Part shown: piece by piece, positions 39,277 through 50,335 of the stretch
Layout: each line of letters begins with the position of its first letter
How positions within the stretch are numbered: position 1 is the first letter of the stretch
Assembly: GCA_022266195.1 (NCBI GenBank)
Contig: WHVY01000002.1
Coordinates: forward strand, 9,377,001 to 9,441,000
DNA length: 64,000 nucleotides
Source: Tetranychus cinnabarinus
Taxonomy: Eukaryota > Arthropoda > Arachnida > Trombidiformes > Tetranychidae
Direction: 5' to 3'
Translations under genes and position numbers: made by a program
Notes under the pieces: model-generated
Databases searched by the model: none
Seen by the model: the letters and a program-made list of their open reading frames with translations, nothing else
What the model was told of the DNA's origin: nothing

Positions 39277-39465
39277 TTGATCTCAACTTTTTCCGATTTT
39301 TAAATCGACTGGATAATTGCATCAAATCAAAACAAATTTATAAATTGCTATCACAGATTACTCTGAAAAAGATTTATTTTTAAAAATTGGTTTGATTGCA
39401 AATCCGGAAAATTTGTACATCCTTATGAGGAATAGGAAATATTAGTTTATCAAAAATAAATATGA
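39277..39465. terminator. Overlapping 3' ends of the P450 and RAP genes
   Basis: Only 189 bp separate the two stop codons. A plus-strand AATAAA at 39455-39460 fits the P450 transcript. A minus-strand AATAAA (TTTATT at 39373-39378) fits the RAP transcript. If both are used, the two mRNAs overlap in antisense for roughly 100 bp. Confidence 0.5.
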
Positions 39466-40613
39466 TTATAGTTCAACATGACGTTTAAGGATTCGTTTTT
39501 CTAGTTCGTTGTGGACTTTATCCACTTTGTAGTTCAGTTCTTTTACTTTTCTCTCGATATGACTTGAGACTTTAACATCATCAGGTTGGTTGACAGTATC
39601 TTTACCCGTAAGACGTTCATTATTCAACTGTTCCTCAAAGAAATGCAGCTTTTTAATTCGAGTTTGGTAATGAGTTAATTCGTCTCTTAATGATTCAAGC
39701 TCGTCTCGAGTGAAATCTCCGGCAAGAGCTAGATTCCATAATTTTTGGACATTCGCTTCCTCAAATTCTTTACCTTTCGGTCTAATGGTGCGGTCTTTCA
39801 CTTTAGTCTTTAAATCTTCATAATTTCGTTTCAGTTCAAAATGTTTATCTTCTAAGGCTTGATGCATGGATCCTGTGGTAATGTTTGTCTTTTTTTCTGT
39901 GGTTTCAAAATTGATTAGATGGTTATCAAGCTCATCTTTTTTGGTATCGATTGAGGCAATCTCATGCTCAGTAATTAATCTGTGGTATTCATCAATTTTA
40001 TCTTGGTGATGTAAAAACTCTTCTTTCAAAAGTTTCAGTTGTTCTTCGTCGAAACCCGTGTTCATTGCTTTTTGCCACAGCTTATCCAGCTTTTTATCAC
40101 GGAATATTGATTTCTCAAAAGTCTTGAAATCTCCAACAGAGTTGCCATTTTCAGAATTTAAAATGTCACCTTCAAGACCATACTTTTTCAAGATTATTTT
40201 TAAATTTCGTCGGACAGCAGCTTCTTTCATACCATCCTTATCAGCACCTTCAGTCCTAAGCCTTTTGAGATTTATTTCCTGTTTATCGTGATCTTTTAAA
40301 TCAGTCATTAAGTTTTTTAATTTTTGACCAGTTAACCTCTAAAAAGGAAAGGAAAACGGATGAAACAATAATAAAATCAGCTAGATTTCAATAGCATTAG
40401 CAAAAGTAACAGCACAGAGATTGGCCTTACCTTGCTTGCTTTCTCCCATAGTTGATTCAATTTGTACATCCTAAATGGTTTATCGATATTATCGTTAGAG
40501 AGTGACACTTCTTCATTAAGTTCCCGTGAATATTTACTAGTTGATTGTGACAAAGTTACAATAAGTAACAATACAAACAGGGATGCCATGATAAAACTAA
40601 GATTGACTTTCAT
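39466..40613 (-). CDS. LRPAP1: Alpha-2-macroglobulin receptor-associated protein (RAP)
   Basis: Two exons, 40613-40431 and 40338-39466, in phase 0, give 351 aa (human RAP is 357). A signal peptide covers about residues 1-26. Domain 1 starts at PFRMYKLNQLWEKA and continues over the junction into RLTGQKLKNLMTDLKDHDKQE, matching the helical RAP family. The repeat of the domain pattern is seen again at KLDKLWQKA and VQKLWNLAL. The protein ends in HVEL, corresponding to the HNEL retrieval signal of mammalian RAP. RAP is an ER chaperone that binds LDL-receptor family members and prevents premature ligand binding. The start is the only ATG giving a full signal peptide. Confidence 0.95.
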
Positions 40614-42525
40614 GGTGGAAAAATAATCAGCAGATGTCAGCCAACTGAATTAAATAAAAATTAACTATGAAATGACAAGAGTGAACAACATTTAAAGCAA
40701 ATTAAAAATTTAATCAGCTGAAATGACCAATTGGTGATCAATTGAGCCATCAAGTGACTTGAATCAAGTTTGAAAGAAGGCAAAAACATACAAAGGCGCC
40801 ATTTTCAAAATTCTCAAAATTCAAGATCCGTGATCCAAAAGATAAAAAAGCAACATTCAATAATTTATCATTTACAATCATGAAAAAACAGAATTTAATT
40901 CTTCCCAGCTACCTTAAATACTTTAATCTAGCTTAATCTTTGGAAAAAACCCTGAAATAATGTGATTGATAACCAAAGTAATCATATAAATTCAAAAATA
41001 GAAAGTGATTCAGACTTATGGCAATATTTGATAAGAAAATACGAAGAGAAATAATATGTCAACCAATAATCTAACCTAGCCTTGATGCAAATTAAAATTA
41101 GTCCATATTTGTCAAATGATGATCAACTGATTGGATTATTGACCCCGAATTCACAATACAGATCAATTCCATCAAAGTTATCTGCGATTTTTGAGTTTAA
41201 AAATTGTCAACCGATTTTAATATTTTTGATACACACCTTAATAAAACAATAATTTGATAATAATTCAGTAGCTTTCAATATGATGAATCATTGAGATAAT
41301 ACTTGGATGAGTTGATTAATCAGTGTAAATTCAATTGTAGGGTGCAGTTTAGTCTGATCGACAAAACCTTGGTAATGATAAACTGTGAATAAATCAGGTT
41401 TTGAAAGAAATCTATTAAAATTGAAACAGATGATTAGATAAGGGTGGTTTAATGGGGAGATGATTAATCAATATATGAATAAAATGATTGTAAAATAACA
41501 GTAACGTGTAATTACTAATTACGATTATTTCATGTTTTTTATGCTTATTTGTTTATTTGTTACACTCACTTTCACCATTAATCAACATTGAAGGACAGTT
41601 TGACAGTTTTGTTTGTCTTTTTGTTAGACATTTTGTTTTATTAGTAAATTATCATCGATACATATTTTATCAACAATTATGGTCATCATTCTGTCAACAT
41701 GTTGTGATACAGATTCAACCTTTTTAACAACTGCAATACCTTATAAAGATTTGCAACGTAAATACAATTTAAAGTGGACAATGAGTGACAAGGAGATTGT
41801 TATTAGAAGAAGTCGCTATGAATACATAATCAGATTGCCACCGAATAAGGTTTTGTCAGCTTTTGTTAATGAAACAACAATGTTTACAACATTAACAATG
41901 TTTGATGAACTCGATGGTAGATGTACCACAATTTGGAGTATCTGGTAATCCAACCAATCATCGATGCAAAATGACCTGCGACATCAACTTAAATTCACCA
42001 GACAATTTGGTAAAACAGCAATATAACCTTTGCTTATTTCAGTGCAATCTCATTTCGACAATTAACCTCCAAGATTAATCTCAACTGCTTATAATATGGG
42101 TAAGAAATGCTGATCTGAAATTTATAAACCATATCAGTTGTATATATCAAGCAAAACGACAAAACCAGACAAAATACAGAATTGATAAAAATTGATTGGG
42201 ATGGTTATTGACAATTGGTAAACAAGTTGTTTTGATGAATTACATTTTATAAAATTTTTACATTTGTACATTAAATATACGAAAATCAATGTTTTAATCG
42301 TAAATATCAATGTTATTGTTTTTTGCTTTTGATGTATCAATAAACAAATGGTTGCGAATCACGCTAACCAGTAATTAAAATTTCAATTATTGTTAATATT
42401 TGTTGGTTATCATTTTGTTGCAACATTTGAAAAACTAATTGATTATTTTCATTGAAATGGGCTGAAAATTTATTATATAAATGAAATCTCAATTTGTTGA
42501 TCAGTCTTGAACTGGATTGATTGAA
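40614..42525. other. Interval upstream of RAP and of the receptor gene
   Basis: About 1.9 kb that must hold the RAP promoter and, on the other side, the receptor promoter. Apart from the small frame at 41679-41948 it shows no coding potential. Confidence 0.5.
41679..41948 (+). CDS. Possible small orphan ORF
   Basis: An ATG-initiated 89-codon frame whose composition looks coding (SDKEIVIRRSRYEYIIRLPP, then FVNETTMFTTLTMFDELDG). It has no signal peptide, no membrane segment and no motif I recognise. It ends in TAA with no obvious splice continuation. It could be a small single-exon gene, a remnant, or chance; it is longer than most random frames in this AT-rich sequence. Confidence 0.3.
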   Translation: MVIILSTCCDTDSTFLTTAIPYKDLQRKYNLKWTMSDKEIVIRRSRYEYIIRLPPNKVLSAFVNETTMFTTLTMFDELDGRCTTIWSIW

Positions 42526-43918
42526 ATGAAGTTTAAGTTTAAATTTCCGTATGATTTTATTTTCAACCCGAAAGTTGAAAAGGATCAAAATTTTGAGCGC
42601 TTTATATCAAGTTTAACACCAATTTATTCACCAACAGGAGGAATTAACCGTTTGAAATCAATCGCCATCTTCTTGAGCTTCTATGCCATTGGATCGATCA
42701 AGCAAATTATCTGTTTATTTGTGACAGCGGACGATGAAACGTTGATTCTACTTGGCGATCCTTTCCAGCCTTTTGGGACAAACAGATTATTCTTGGACAT
42801 TTTAATTGCTGGCTGGATTGTCCTTTGTTTCATCAATTTCTTGGCTGATACTTATAACCGCAATGCAAAGGCAACCATTTTCTGGTCAAAGCAAATGGCT
42901 TCAATATTTGAAGAGTATCCTTTGCCTTCATGGCGAGTTGATAAAGTTCATCATTTAGGTTATGATGATTATATTGATGTTTGCAACAAATTTCGTCTTG
43001 TTATTCGCTATGCTCGATTCACTTCACTGATGTCCGTTTTAAGTGTATGTGGTTATATGACTCCAACCATGATTGCCAATCCTGATTACTGGCTTATTAA
43101 TCTTAATTGGACTTTATTCTACATCATTGCTGGAACTATCTCGATCCTACGGTTGATTATTTATCCATGTATTTTCCTTATCTGTGTTTACACCTTTAAT
43201 TATAAACTAACCCATATTTTTGTCCCTCTTAAAATTAATCAATTGAGTAAAATCGATGAGAATACATTGATACCTGTAAGGGAAACGAATACAATTAGTG
43301 ACATGAAAATAATGGCTAAATTGTACAAAGAAATGTTTACTTACAACAAATATTGGAGTGTTGTTAACGGATTTGGTCATTGTATGAGCTTTATGATTAA
43401 TTCCTATATACTTTATCCGATCTTTTTTATTGAGTCAACTTTGATCACTCGACTTATTTGCGTTTACTGGACCATACTTTGTCTGCTTTGGTTTGCTTTC
43501 CCATACTTGACTGTTTCTTACATGAATTTCAAGGTATTTTACGCAAAACATTTAATTATCAGCTAGGAAATGAATGCATGAATACATGATTAAACCTTCT
43601 TTTAATTATAATTACAAAACTAGATTTCGAGAGTCAACAAGAGGATTTTTTCTAAAATTAAAGATTTGGCTAATCCTTTCGAAGGGATCAGATTGATGGT
43701 GACTATGGAACATATCAGTGAATTCAAAGGCTTTTCGATATTCACATTTCACGAACCATCATATATAAGCTTTGTTTTTGTAAGAAATACTGTCAAACTC
43801 GCTAATCAATTGTTCCACTTAAATTAATTTTTCTTTTCAATTTATACAGCAATCTTTGGATTTGATTACGTATTTCTGTCTTTTCATCCAGAATCTTGGC
43901 AGAGCTAAAAGCCGATAG
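42526..43918 (+). CDS. Gustatory-type chemoreceptor (seven-helix)
   Basis: Three exons, 42526-43533, 43624-43779 and 43850-43918, all phase 0, give 410 aa, the normal size for arthropod gustatory receptors. Several hydrophobic segments are visible, for example about residues 44-66 and 88-107, then around GYMTPTMI, LFYIIAGTISIL, IYPCIFLICVYTF, and LICVYWTILCLLWFAF. The two short C-terminal exons are missed if only the first frame is read; they encode the last helix with ITYFCLFIQN, which fits the family TYhhhhhQF signature, where Phe is replaced by Asn. Such receptors are ligand-gated cation channels in sensory cells. The start is the ATG at 42526; the frame upstream has only a TTG. Ligand unknown. 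Confidence 0.82.
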
Positions 43919-44201
43919 TTCAATAACTAGATTGGTACGAGACAATTTTCAATCAAAGGCAACAGGAGCTCAAACGGTTGACAAGTACCAAAGGAATAGA
44001 CTAGACTTGAAAGTTATTGAAAATAGATGAACCATTGTTAGTCTGACAAAATTTACAGATAGATTAAAATCTTAACCATTCTCAAAACGATGATTGGTGA
44101 TTGATGAGGTTGTGAATAACTCATTTTGGATACAGTTTTATGGATTTAGAAATCTGATGTATCCTTAGTTTGATGAGTACAATAAAATAATATTTGTGAT
44201 T

Positions 44202-45285
44202 TTATTTCTGTCCATCAGCTGCCTTTTTCTCTTCGAATTTCGCAAATTCTTCCTTGGCAATTTTATCAACAATATCTTCTACCTGTAAATGATGAAATAA
44301 ATATTTAGTGAATGTGAAATGAACAAATTTTGAATATTCTTACTTGTTCCACGCCAAGAACTTCAGGTATGTAAAATTGCAGCATATTCTGAACACCACT
44401 TTTAAGGGTAACAACGGAACTTGGACAAGAATTACAAGCACCTTGAAGTTTTAACTTGACTATTCCATCTTCGAATCCCTTTAAGTAAAAGAATGGTAAA
44501 AAATTTTAAAAACTGTACATCCAATGTGACATTCAAGTTGACATACCATGAAAATAATATCACCACCATCTTCTTGCACTGTCGGCCTGATCCTAGTCTC
44601 TAGTAATTCTTTGATCATGAGGACAGTCTCGTCTTCTTCGATTTCACCTTCTAAATTAAATAAGAGCCAGGAATGTCGATTAAAAAACTGAAATGAAGAT
44701 AGATAGCACTGTAAATACCTTGAGATGCTTCATCTTTTACTTGATTAACAATTGGCAGTCCAGAAGAAAAGAAATCAACTAGCACTGCGAATATTTCCGG
44801 TTTAAGTACTCTCCATTCAACATCTTCATCTACTTTAGATACTGTAATAAAATCAGGTCCTAAGAAAACTGATTTGACACCTTCAATGCGAAACAAAGCA
44901 TTTGCCAAAGGCGATCGTTTAACTGCAGATAACCTATCCGAGAAATCCATAGTTCCTGATTCCAAAACAGTAACTCCAGGCAGAAACTTCAAACTGTTAG
45001 GATTAGGTGTATCTTGAGTTTGTATAAACATACATCTTTCTAGAACGATAAGAACGGAAAATGTTACAAAAAAGAATCACATGGAGTTGAAAGCTTACTT
45101 GACTGTCCAAAAAGATTTGATTTGAATGTAGATTTTAGTAGATTGGAGTCGATTTTAAACGTATGGACATTTCTTTGTTGTAGAACTGAGGGCACAGAAA
45201 TGGTGTTTACAGGGAGATGGTCTAGGATACAATTTGCAAAGTATGGATGAATTAAATTTAATTTTCTGTTGAGAAAGCGAGCCAT
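44202..45285 (-). CDS. NFU1: NFU1 mitochondrial iron-sulfur cluster scaffold
   Basis: Five exons, 45285-45099, 45039-44719, 44650-44547, 44478-44344, 44282-44202, in phase, give 275 aa. The basic, Arg-containing N-terminus is a plausible mitochondrial targeting peptide. The Nfu N domain begins at FIQTQDTPNPNSLKFLPG, and the C-terminal NifU-like domain starts near RIRPTVQEDGGDI with the cluster-binding CxxC at Cys219 and Cys222 (GACNSCPSS). NFU1 passes [4Fe-4S] clusters to lipoyl synthase and respiratory complex proteins. The neighbouring gene SDHD belongs to complex II, whose iron-sulfur subunit depends on this pathway, though the proximity may be chance. An AATAAA overlaps the stop codon (44206-44201 on the minus strand). 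Confidence 0.96.
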
Positions 45286-46080
45286 ATTAAACTGATATTT
45301 ATCTCAAACCTTTGATTTAGAACCTGTTTTGTTGAAAACAGCTGATGGGATGATGCTGGATGGAGGTGTCATGGATACAAGATTAGATAACTTCGTAGTA
45401 CGGTAAGGTTAAGTGAGTTAAAGAAGGTAAATTACGCATCCAATATTTTTTAAACATTTCTTAATTTTCATTAAAATGCTTATTTCTAATGAATTTTTTA
45501 AATAGATCATGTTTTTACTTTTGAATTCGTTAATTTTGAGTTTCGTGAAGAATTTGATTCTGATGATATTTGTTCATGGTCTGTATTTTCACGATAGATA
45601 AAAACCGATTTTATCATTGGTTAAATTCATCCTTTATCATATGCTTTTATCATTTAAAGATTATTTGCTTACTCTGTGAAAGTCTACATTCTCGGTTTGA
45701 GGTCAATGATGATTTGGCATCACGAGACTTGAAATATTTATGATAACCTTATTTTTCAAACCACTTCAGATAACGGATTCTGAAGATATAAAATAGTGGA
45801 CTAAGAGGTATGTTAGCTGATGAGACAATGGATAAGGATTTCAAGGTAGATGTTAATTAATAAAAGTCAACCAACAATAATAAAAGGGTTAAATCTTTAA
45901 CATCTTATTATAGATTTAACGCAAAAGTGAAATGAATTCACAAGATTTTAAATCTAAAACTACTTGATGACTTTTCCGTAATTCCTTAGAAAATTGATTA
46001 TTTGAAATGGTTTTATCATTGAGCTAATAAATAATGTTTTGACAGAGGGAAAACAAAATTTCTACACAATAATACAATTA
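45286..46080. other. NFU1 promoter and SDHD 3' flank
   Basis: About 800 bp between two minus-strand genes. No coding potential; nothing specific recognised. Confidence 0.6.
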
Positions 46081-46775
46081 TTACATCTTCATAGTCATCC
46101 TGATTCCTTGAACAACTCCAACATCAGTATAGTTGAAATAGAAGAGACCGGCTAGGGTAGCGATGGATAAGGCATAGACGGACAAAAGAGCTAATTTAGG
46201 TACAATAGGGCCGAAAACTCTGGGACGAATATAGTCGACAACAACAGCTTCGATACCCCAATGAATATGAAGAACCATAGCCAAAGCTAAAGCATAATCC
46301 ATAACAGGAGACTTTATCATAAAAGAAAGAGGCATTACACCAATTAATCCGGCGCTAAGAAGTCTTTCAGCATTCCAGACTGGTGTATGATTTTCAGCTA
46401 TAATGCAGAAGTAAAGAAATTTTATGTTAGCATTTTAAAATTGATTTGAAGTACTTATAATACAATTAAACGATTACTTACAATGTGAGCTAACATTGGT
46501 GGCACAGAATCTCTGAGGAACCACACTGACCAGAGAATTTGGTTTGGTAAGAAAAGGTAAGATACATGATCGACTTTTGATTGACTCAATTGTTGATAGC
46601 TGTCGACATTTTAATGATGCAAAACGCTCTGGAAAATTAATAAACAGATAAAAAAATTAAATAGTAATCAAGGTTATTTCTTGAGCTGGCAAAAATTAGG
46701 TACACAGAAAGGGTAAATGAAACAAGAGCTTAACTCACCTAAATGCCGGGGGAATTGTGACAAAACTCGGTTCAT
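46081..46775 (-). CDS. SDHD: Succinate dehydrogenase cytochrome b small subunit (CybS)
   Basis: Three exons, 46775-46739, 46628-46482 and 46397-46081, in phase, give 166 aa (human SDHD is 159). The first two exons supply a mitochondrial targeting peptide rich in Arg, Ser and Leu (MNRVLSQFPRHLERFASLKC). The mature domain has three membrane helices. Family positions include WNAERLLSAGLIG, MDYALALAMVLHIHWG with the histidines of the heme b region (105/107), DYIRPRVFG with the Asp116-Tyr117 pair near the quinone site, and FYFNYTDVGV at the end. The protein anchors complex II in the inner mitochondrial membrane and helps bind heme and ubiquinone. Confidence 0.95.
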
Positions 46776-47212
46776 GGTTAAATTTTAATTAAAACGATTT
46801 ATTAATAAGTTAAACCAATCAGTGTACTAAACAATTTACTATTGACAATTTCACCAAAATTTTCAATCACAGATGGGGGCAACTCTATTTCTTATCCCCA
46901 TTTTAAATATAACATACTCTGCCATCTATTGCCAAATTAAAGAGAATCTCGAATTGTCTTTCAATCATTTTAATTTTTAATTGTTAATTATAATTTGTTT
47001 TTAATTATTAAATAAAATTAAATAAAATTAAATAAAATTAACTTGGTATTATTACTAAATAATATTTGGTTATAATTAAATATATATTTCATATAAAATC
47101 TGTTAAGTTATCTTAAACAATTGAAAGACTTTCAATAACAAGACAATTCTTGGTGAATGGACAATTCAGAAGAAACAAATTCAATGATTTGTTGGATTGT
47201 AATTTCAGGTTA
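46776..47212. other. SDHD promoter and bestrophin 3' flank
   Basis: About 440 bp with very high A+T. It contains the short AATAAAATTA tandem repeat at 47011-47040. No coding potential. Confidence 0.6.
47011..47040. repeat. Tandem repeat, 10-bp unit
   Basis: Three perfect copies of AATAAAATTA, preceded by a partial unit. A minisatellite-like AT run 236 bp upstream of the SDHD start. Confidence 0.85.
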
Positions 47213-49126
47213 TTAATCGGTCCCAGTTTCATCTTGATTCAAAAGCAATCGAATTTCGTCTTCACAATTTTGATTCTCAGCCGCATTAATTTCAGCATCT
47301 TCATTACATTCAACATGGGTTTGAAGTTTGTTTGTTGGTTTAAACGGTTTTCCACTGAATGAACGATTCTCTTCTAGAGATAATTTTCTTCGTCTTCCTC
47401 CAACTTGTTTAGATTCTGAAAAGTAAAAACTGTTTATTAGTGGAATTGATTAAAAAAATGAGTTTAAAAAATCATTTGGCTCACCTGTTAATTGAAATAC
47501 ATTGTCAGAGGGAACACAAAATGACATCGTTCTGTGTTGCCAGCTTAAAGGAGTTTGATTACTGCAGCTATTTAGACTGTTATTGTTGATATTAAAATTG
47601 TCCTCATTGCTATCAATTTCTAGATTAGGTGACAATTTGTCATTTGACAAGGAGTCAAGCAAATTAATTGAATTAATTGACCGAGAAGGCCGACGTTGTT
47701 TGACAACAGAGAGATTCATTGTTGAACCAGAATGAGGATTGATGGAAGCTCTTCTTTGATTCAATTCCATTGTTGGTTGAGAAGAAATAACAATCTCTGG
47801 TTTAGGAGGTAAACCTAAATCTGGATGTTTTTGATGCATACCATCAACAATAATGAAAGATACCTTGGAAAAAGAAAAGAAATGTCAGCAAAAATGTTAC
47901 TTGAAATGATAAACAGGGGACTTTTTGTTCTTACAAAAATATTACGATCTAAAATCCAATTGCAATCATAATCATCATCATCTTCTCCGAATGGATTAAT
48001 CAACTGTTCAGCAACTTTCAACCAGCCCATAAAGAAGAAGAACTCAGCAATCGTAAAGAAAGGTATATAAAATGTAAATGGTGTTGTATCAGTTCCAAGA
48101 AAAGCTATTGGATCAATATTGGTTTGATTAACAGTGGACGATCCAAAGTCAAGCTGACTTGATTCAGCAGCTGTTGAGTTTGAAGATGATATTGTTGTAT
48201 ATTGACGTCCAATCAATTTGGCACCAAAATAAGTATACACAGCAATTGTAACCGTTTGAGTATAAACCAAAGGAATACTTATCCAATCAAAAGCAAATAA
48301 AGAGCCACAATTACCACGAAAAACATGCATCTCATTGATTATTTCACGTACAAATATTTCATGTTTAACCTTGCCCTCTCTATAAGCTTCCATTAATAGT
48401 GAGGTAAACCATTGGCTTGGTATCCACCAGCGACCATAAACATCGACAGTAGCTAAGTAAGCCTCTAAATCCTCATAAGTCATTAACCCGGCCTTCACTA
48501 AATCCTCTTCCGTTGGAAACCGTTTACGGATTGATGTACTAATGGCTTGAAAGGTTAATCCCTGCATGGCCAGCATGTATCTCATTAGTGTAATCCTAAT
48601 CACGGTGGACCTTTCATCGATTCCAGGAAGATACGCCGATACCAGCATTGCCAATCTAAAGTGATAAGTAAACAAGATAAAAATACAAAATAAGTAAACA
48701 TTTTTAAAATATTTAACACTTCAGCTTTTATCAAAAAAAAACAATTACTTATCAGGCCAAGGGATAGCCAACCATTGCTGCCACCAACGGGTGACAACAA
48801 TAGTTACATAAAAACCAAGAACAAAGGAAAGTGGAATGAAATTGGTGTAAGTGTCACAATAATCAGAGAGCTTATTGAATATTCTGGAAAATAAAAATAG
48901 AATAAAATGTTTTAACGGTTAAAATTATTTAAAGTGTCAATAAATACCTTTGTTGATTTTGGCTGAGAACTCGGTGGTAAATTAAGTGAATTAGATAAAA
49001 GAAGAAGCAAAATATAATCATTTCGCGGTACAAAAGTTTATAAATACTTCCTTTCCATTTGATTAGTAATCGAGGGAATCCAGAAAGACGAGATTCGGCA
49101 ACACTAAGCGTATAAGTAACTGTCAT
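47213..49126 (-). CDS. Bestrophin-family calcium-activated chloride channel
   Basis: Five exons, 49126-48948, 48883-48749, 48655-47935, 47863-47485, 47415-47213, in phase, give 538 aa. The start was chosen because bestrophins begin MTVTYT; an in-frame upstream extension is not conserved. The pore neck residues Ile76, Phe80 and Phe84 fall at the same numbers as in human BEST1. Family strings include GSIYKLLYRE, TRWWQQWLAIPWPD, RYMLAMQGLTFQAIS, and the calcium clasp INPFGEDDDD starting at residue 324. Compared with BEST1 there are roughly 25-30 extra residues, Ser/Thr-rich, between GRQ and the last core helices. The two last exons form a variable cytosolic tail. These channels conduct chloride or bicarbonate across plasma membranes in response to calcium. 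Confidence 0.95.
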
Positions 49127-50056
49127 AATAACGATTAAATATTTTGACTTTAAGTTATTAAGTATTATTGTTTTATTGAAAAACTGAAAAATAGTCAACT
49201 TTGCCTCCTGTGTTTAGTGTTGTTTATTTGTGCAAGACGATTTAATGTATTGTCTACGATTGATTGGACTAAGGTAATTTGATATTTTTGATTACAATTA
49301 AAGGCTGCATAATTGTTTGGCTGGTTGATGATTAAGTGATAAATGGTTGATTGAGAATAGCGATTAACTATGGTTTAAGTTTAACTCATAATTCATTAAC
49401 ATGGTTTAAAGAGTTGAGATTTCATTAACCTTGAAAGATTGATTTACAATCATCTTCATTTTGCATTTGCATTTATTGATTAAAACAGAAGCATATTAGT
49501 TTATGTTGAACTATGTCAATTTAAGGTTGCATTATTTAATTCATCAAAATTAGAGTCGCTTGATATGAAATATGAAATTTAATTAATTTAAAAAATTACA
49601 GTTAGATTGGGATTTATTGATAAATCGATATTCGTATTGATTTAGGTTAAAGGTTAGTTTAAGGTTAGTTTAGTTAAGAATGAAGACTAATGTGTGAAAG
49701 AGGTTAAAGGCAAACTTGAATTTAAATATCTAACTTAAAATCTTATTTGTAATTGTTATCATTAGTTTACCTTAACTCAACTTACCTTTATTTTTAATCC
49801 TATTTAAATAATTTTATATATATTACGCCATCTATAGTTTGAAATGATAACCAGTTTACAACCAGCCAACCAATTTTCCTTGTTATACAACAAGGTCTGT
49901 TTTATGTGTATTCCGGTAAGCAAAAGTGCTGCAAATCTAATGTATTTAACAAATTGTATCGTTTCTGTGCGCTTAGTTTTACTTCAAATTCATTTCAATA
50001 AACATATTGATTGCTAACTTATTTAATTGTAATCTGATATAACTCATTCATTAACT
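49127..50056. other. Divergent intergenic region, bestrophin / Mask
   Basis: About 930 bp separating the bestrophin start codon (minus) from the small exon at 50057 (plus). Both promoters are expected here. A repeated TTAGTTTAAGGTTAGTTTA unit occurs near 49645-49675. No coding potential. Confidence 0.55.
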
Positions 50057-50093
50057 ATGAATCGAGTTTTATCTAGATCTCCTCGTCATTTTG
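50057..50093 (+). other. SDHD-like presequence exon, possible alternative first exon
   Basis: ATG-initiated 37-nt segment encoding MNRVLSRSPRHF and ending in a phase-1 donor (G|GTAAGC). The SDHD first exon at 46775-46739 encodes MNRVLSQFPRHL, has the same 37-nt length and ends at the same phase. Five of the eight differing codons are synonymous. Its downstream partner is unclear. The nearest in-phase acceptor, TTCAG at 50347-50351, would join it to the Mask frame at residues ESARKRP, replacing the normal Mask N-terminus. Other explanations are a duplicated SDHD 5' end, a targeting exon of an unseen gene, or an upstream reading frame in the Mask leader. Confidence 0.4.
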
Positions 50094-50335
50094 GTAAGCA
50101 AGATGCAAGATTTTTTGTCTCTCTCTTTCTCACTCCCTCTTTCTCTCTTTACTCGTCTCTAATTTTTCTCTATCTCCTTAACCATCTTTCCTCTTTCTTC
50201 CTGTCTCTATCAAATCTCTTAAGTCTCTTTCATTTTTCTTCCCTCGCTCTTTTCTCCGATTAAACTATTTGGCAGCTCAATGAATAACCTTGATTTTGAT
50301 ACATTTTCCTCTTGTTTTTTCAATTCTCTCGGACA
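50094..50335 (+). other. CT-rich leader or intron ahead of Mask
   Basis: A pyrimidine-dominated stretch (CTCTCTTTCTC-type runs at about 50118-50250) between the SDHD-like exon and the Mask start codon. It can be read as 5' leader or as an intron. Confidence 0.5.

Noticed and set aside
44651..45031. NFU1 fragment starting at MFIQTQ as a separate gene
   Set aside because: The Met is internal. The exon starts at 45039 and joins in phase with the targeting-peptide exon; the frame past 44719 runs into an intron.
49127..49198. Extended bestrophin N-terminus (24 extra residues)
   Set aside because: Bestrophins begin MTVTYT, and the upstream in-frame codons are AT-rich leader.
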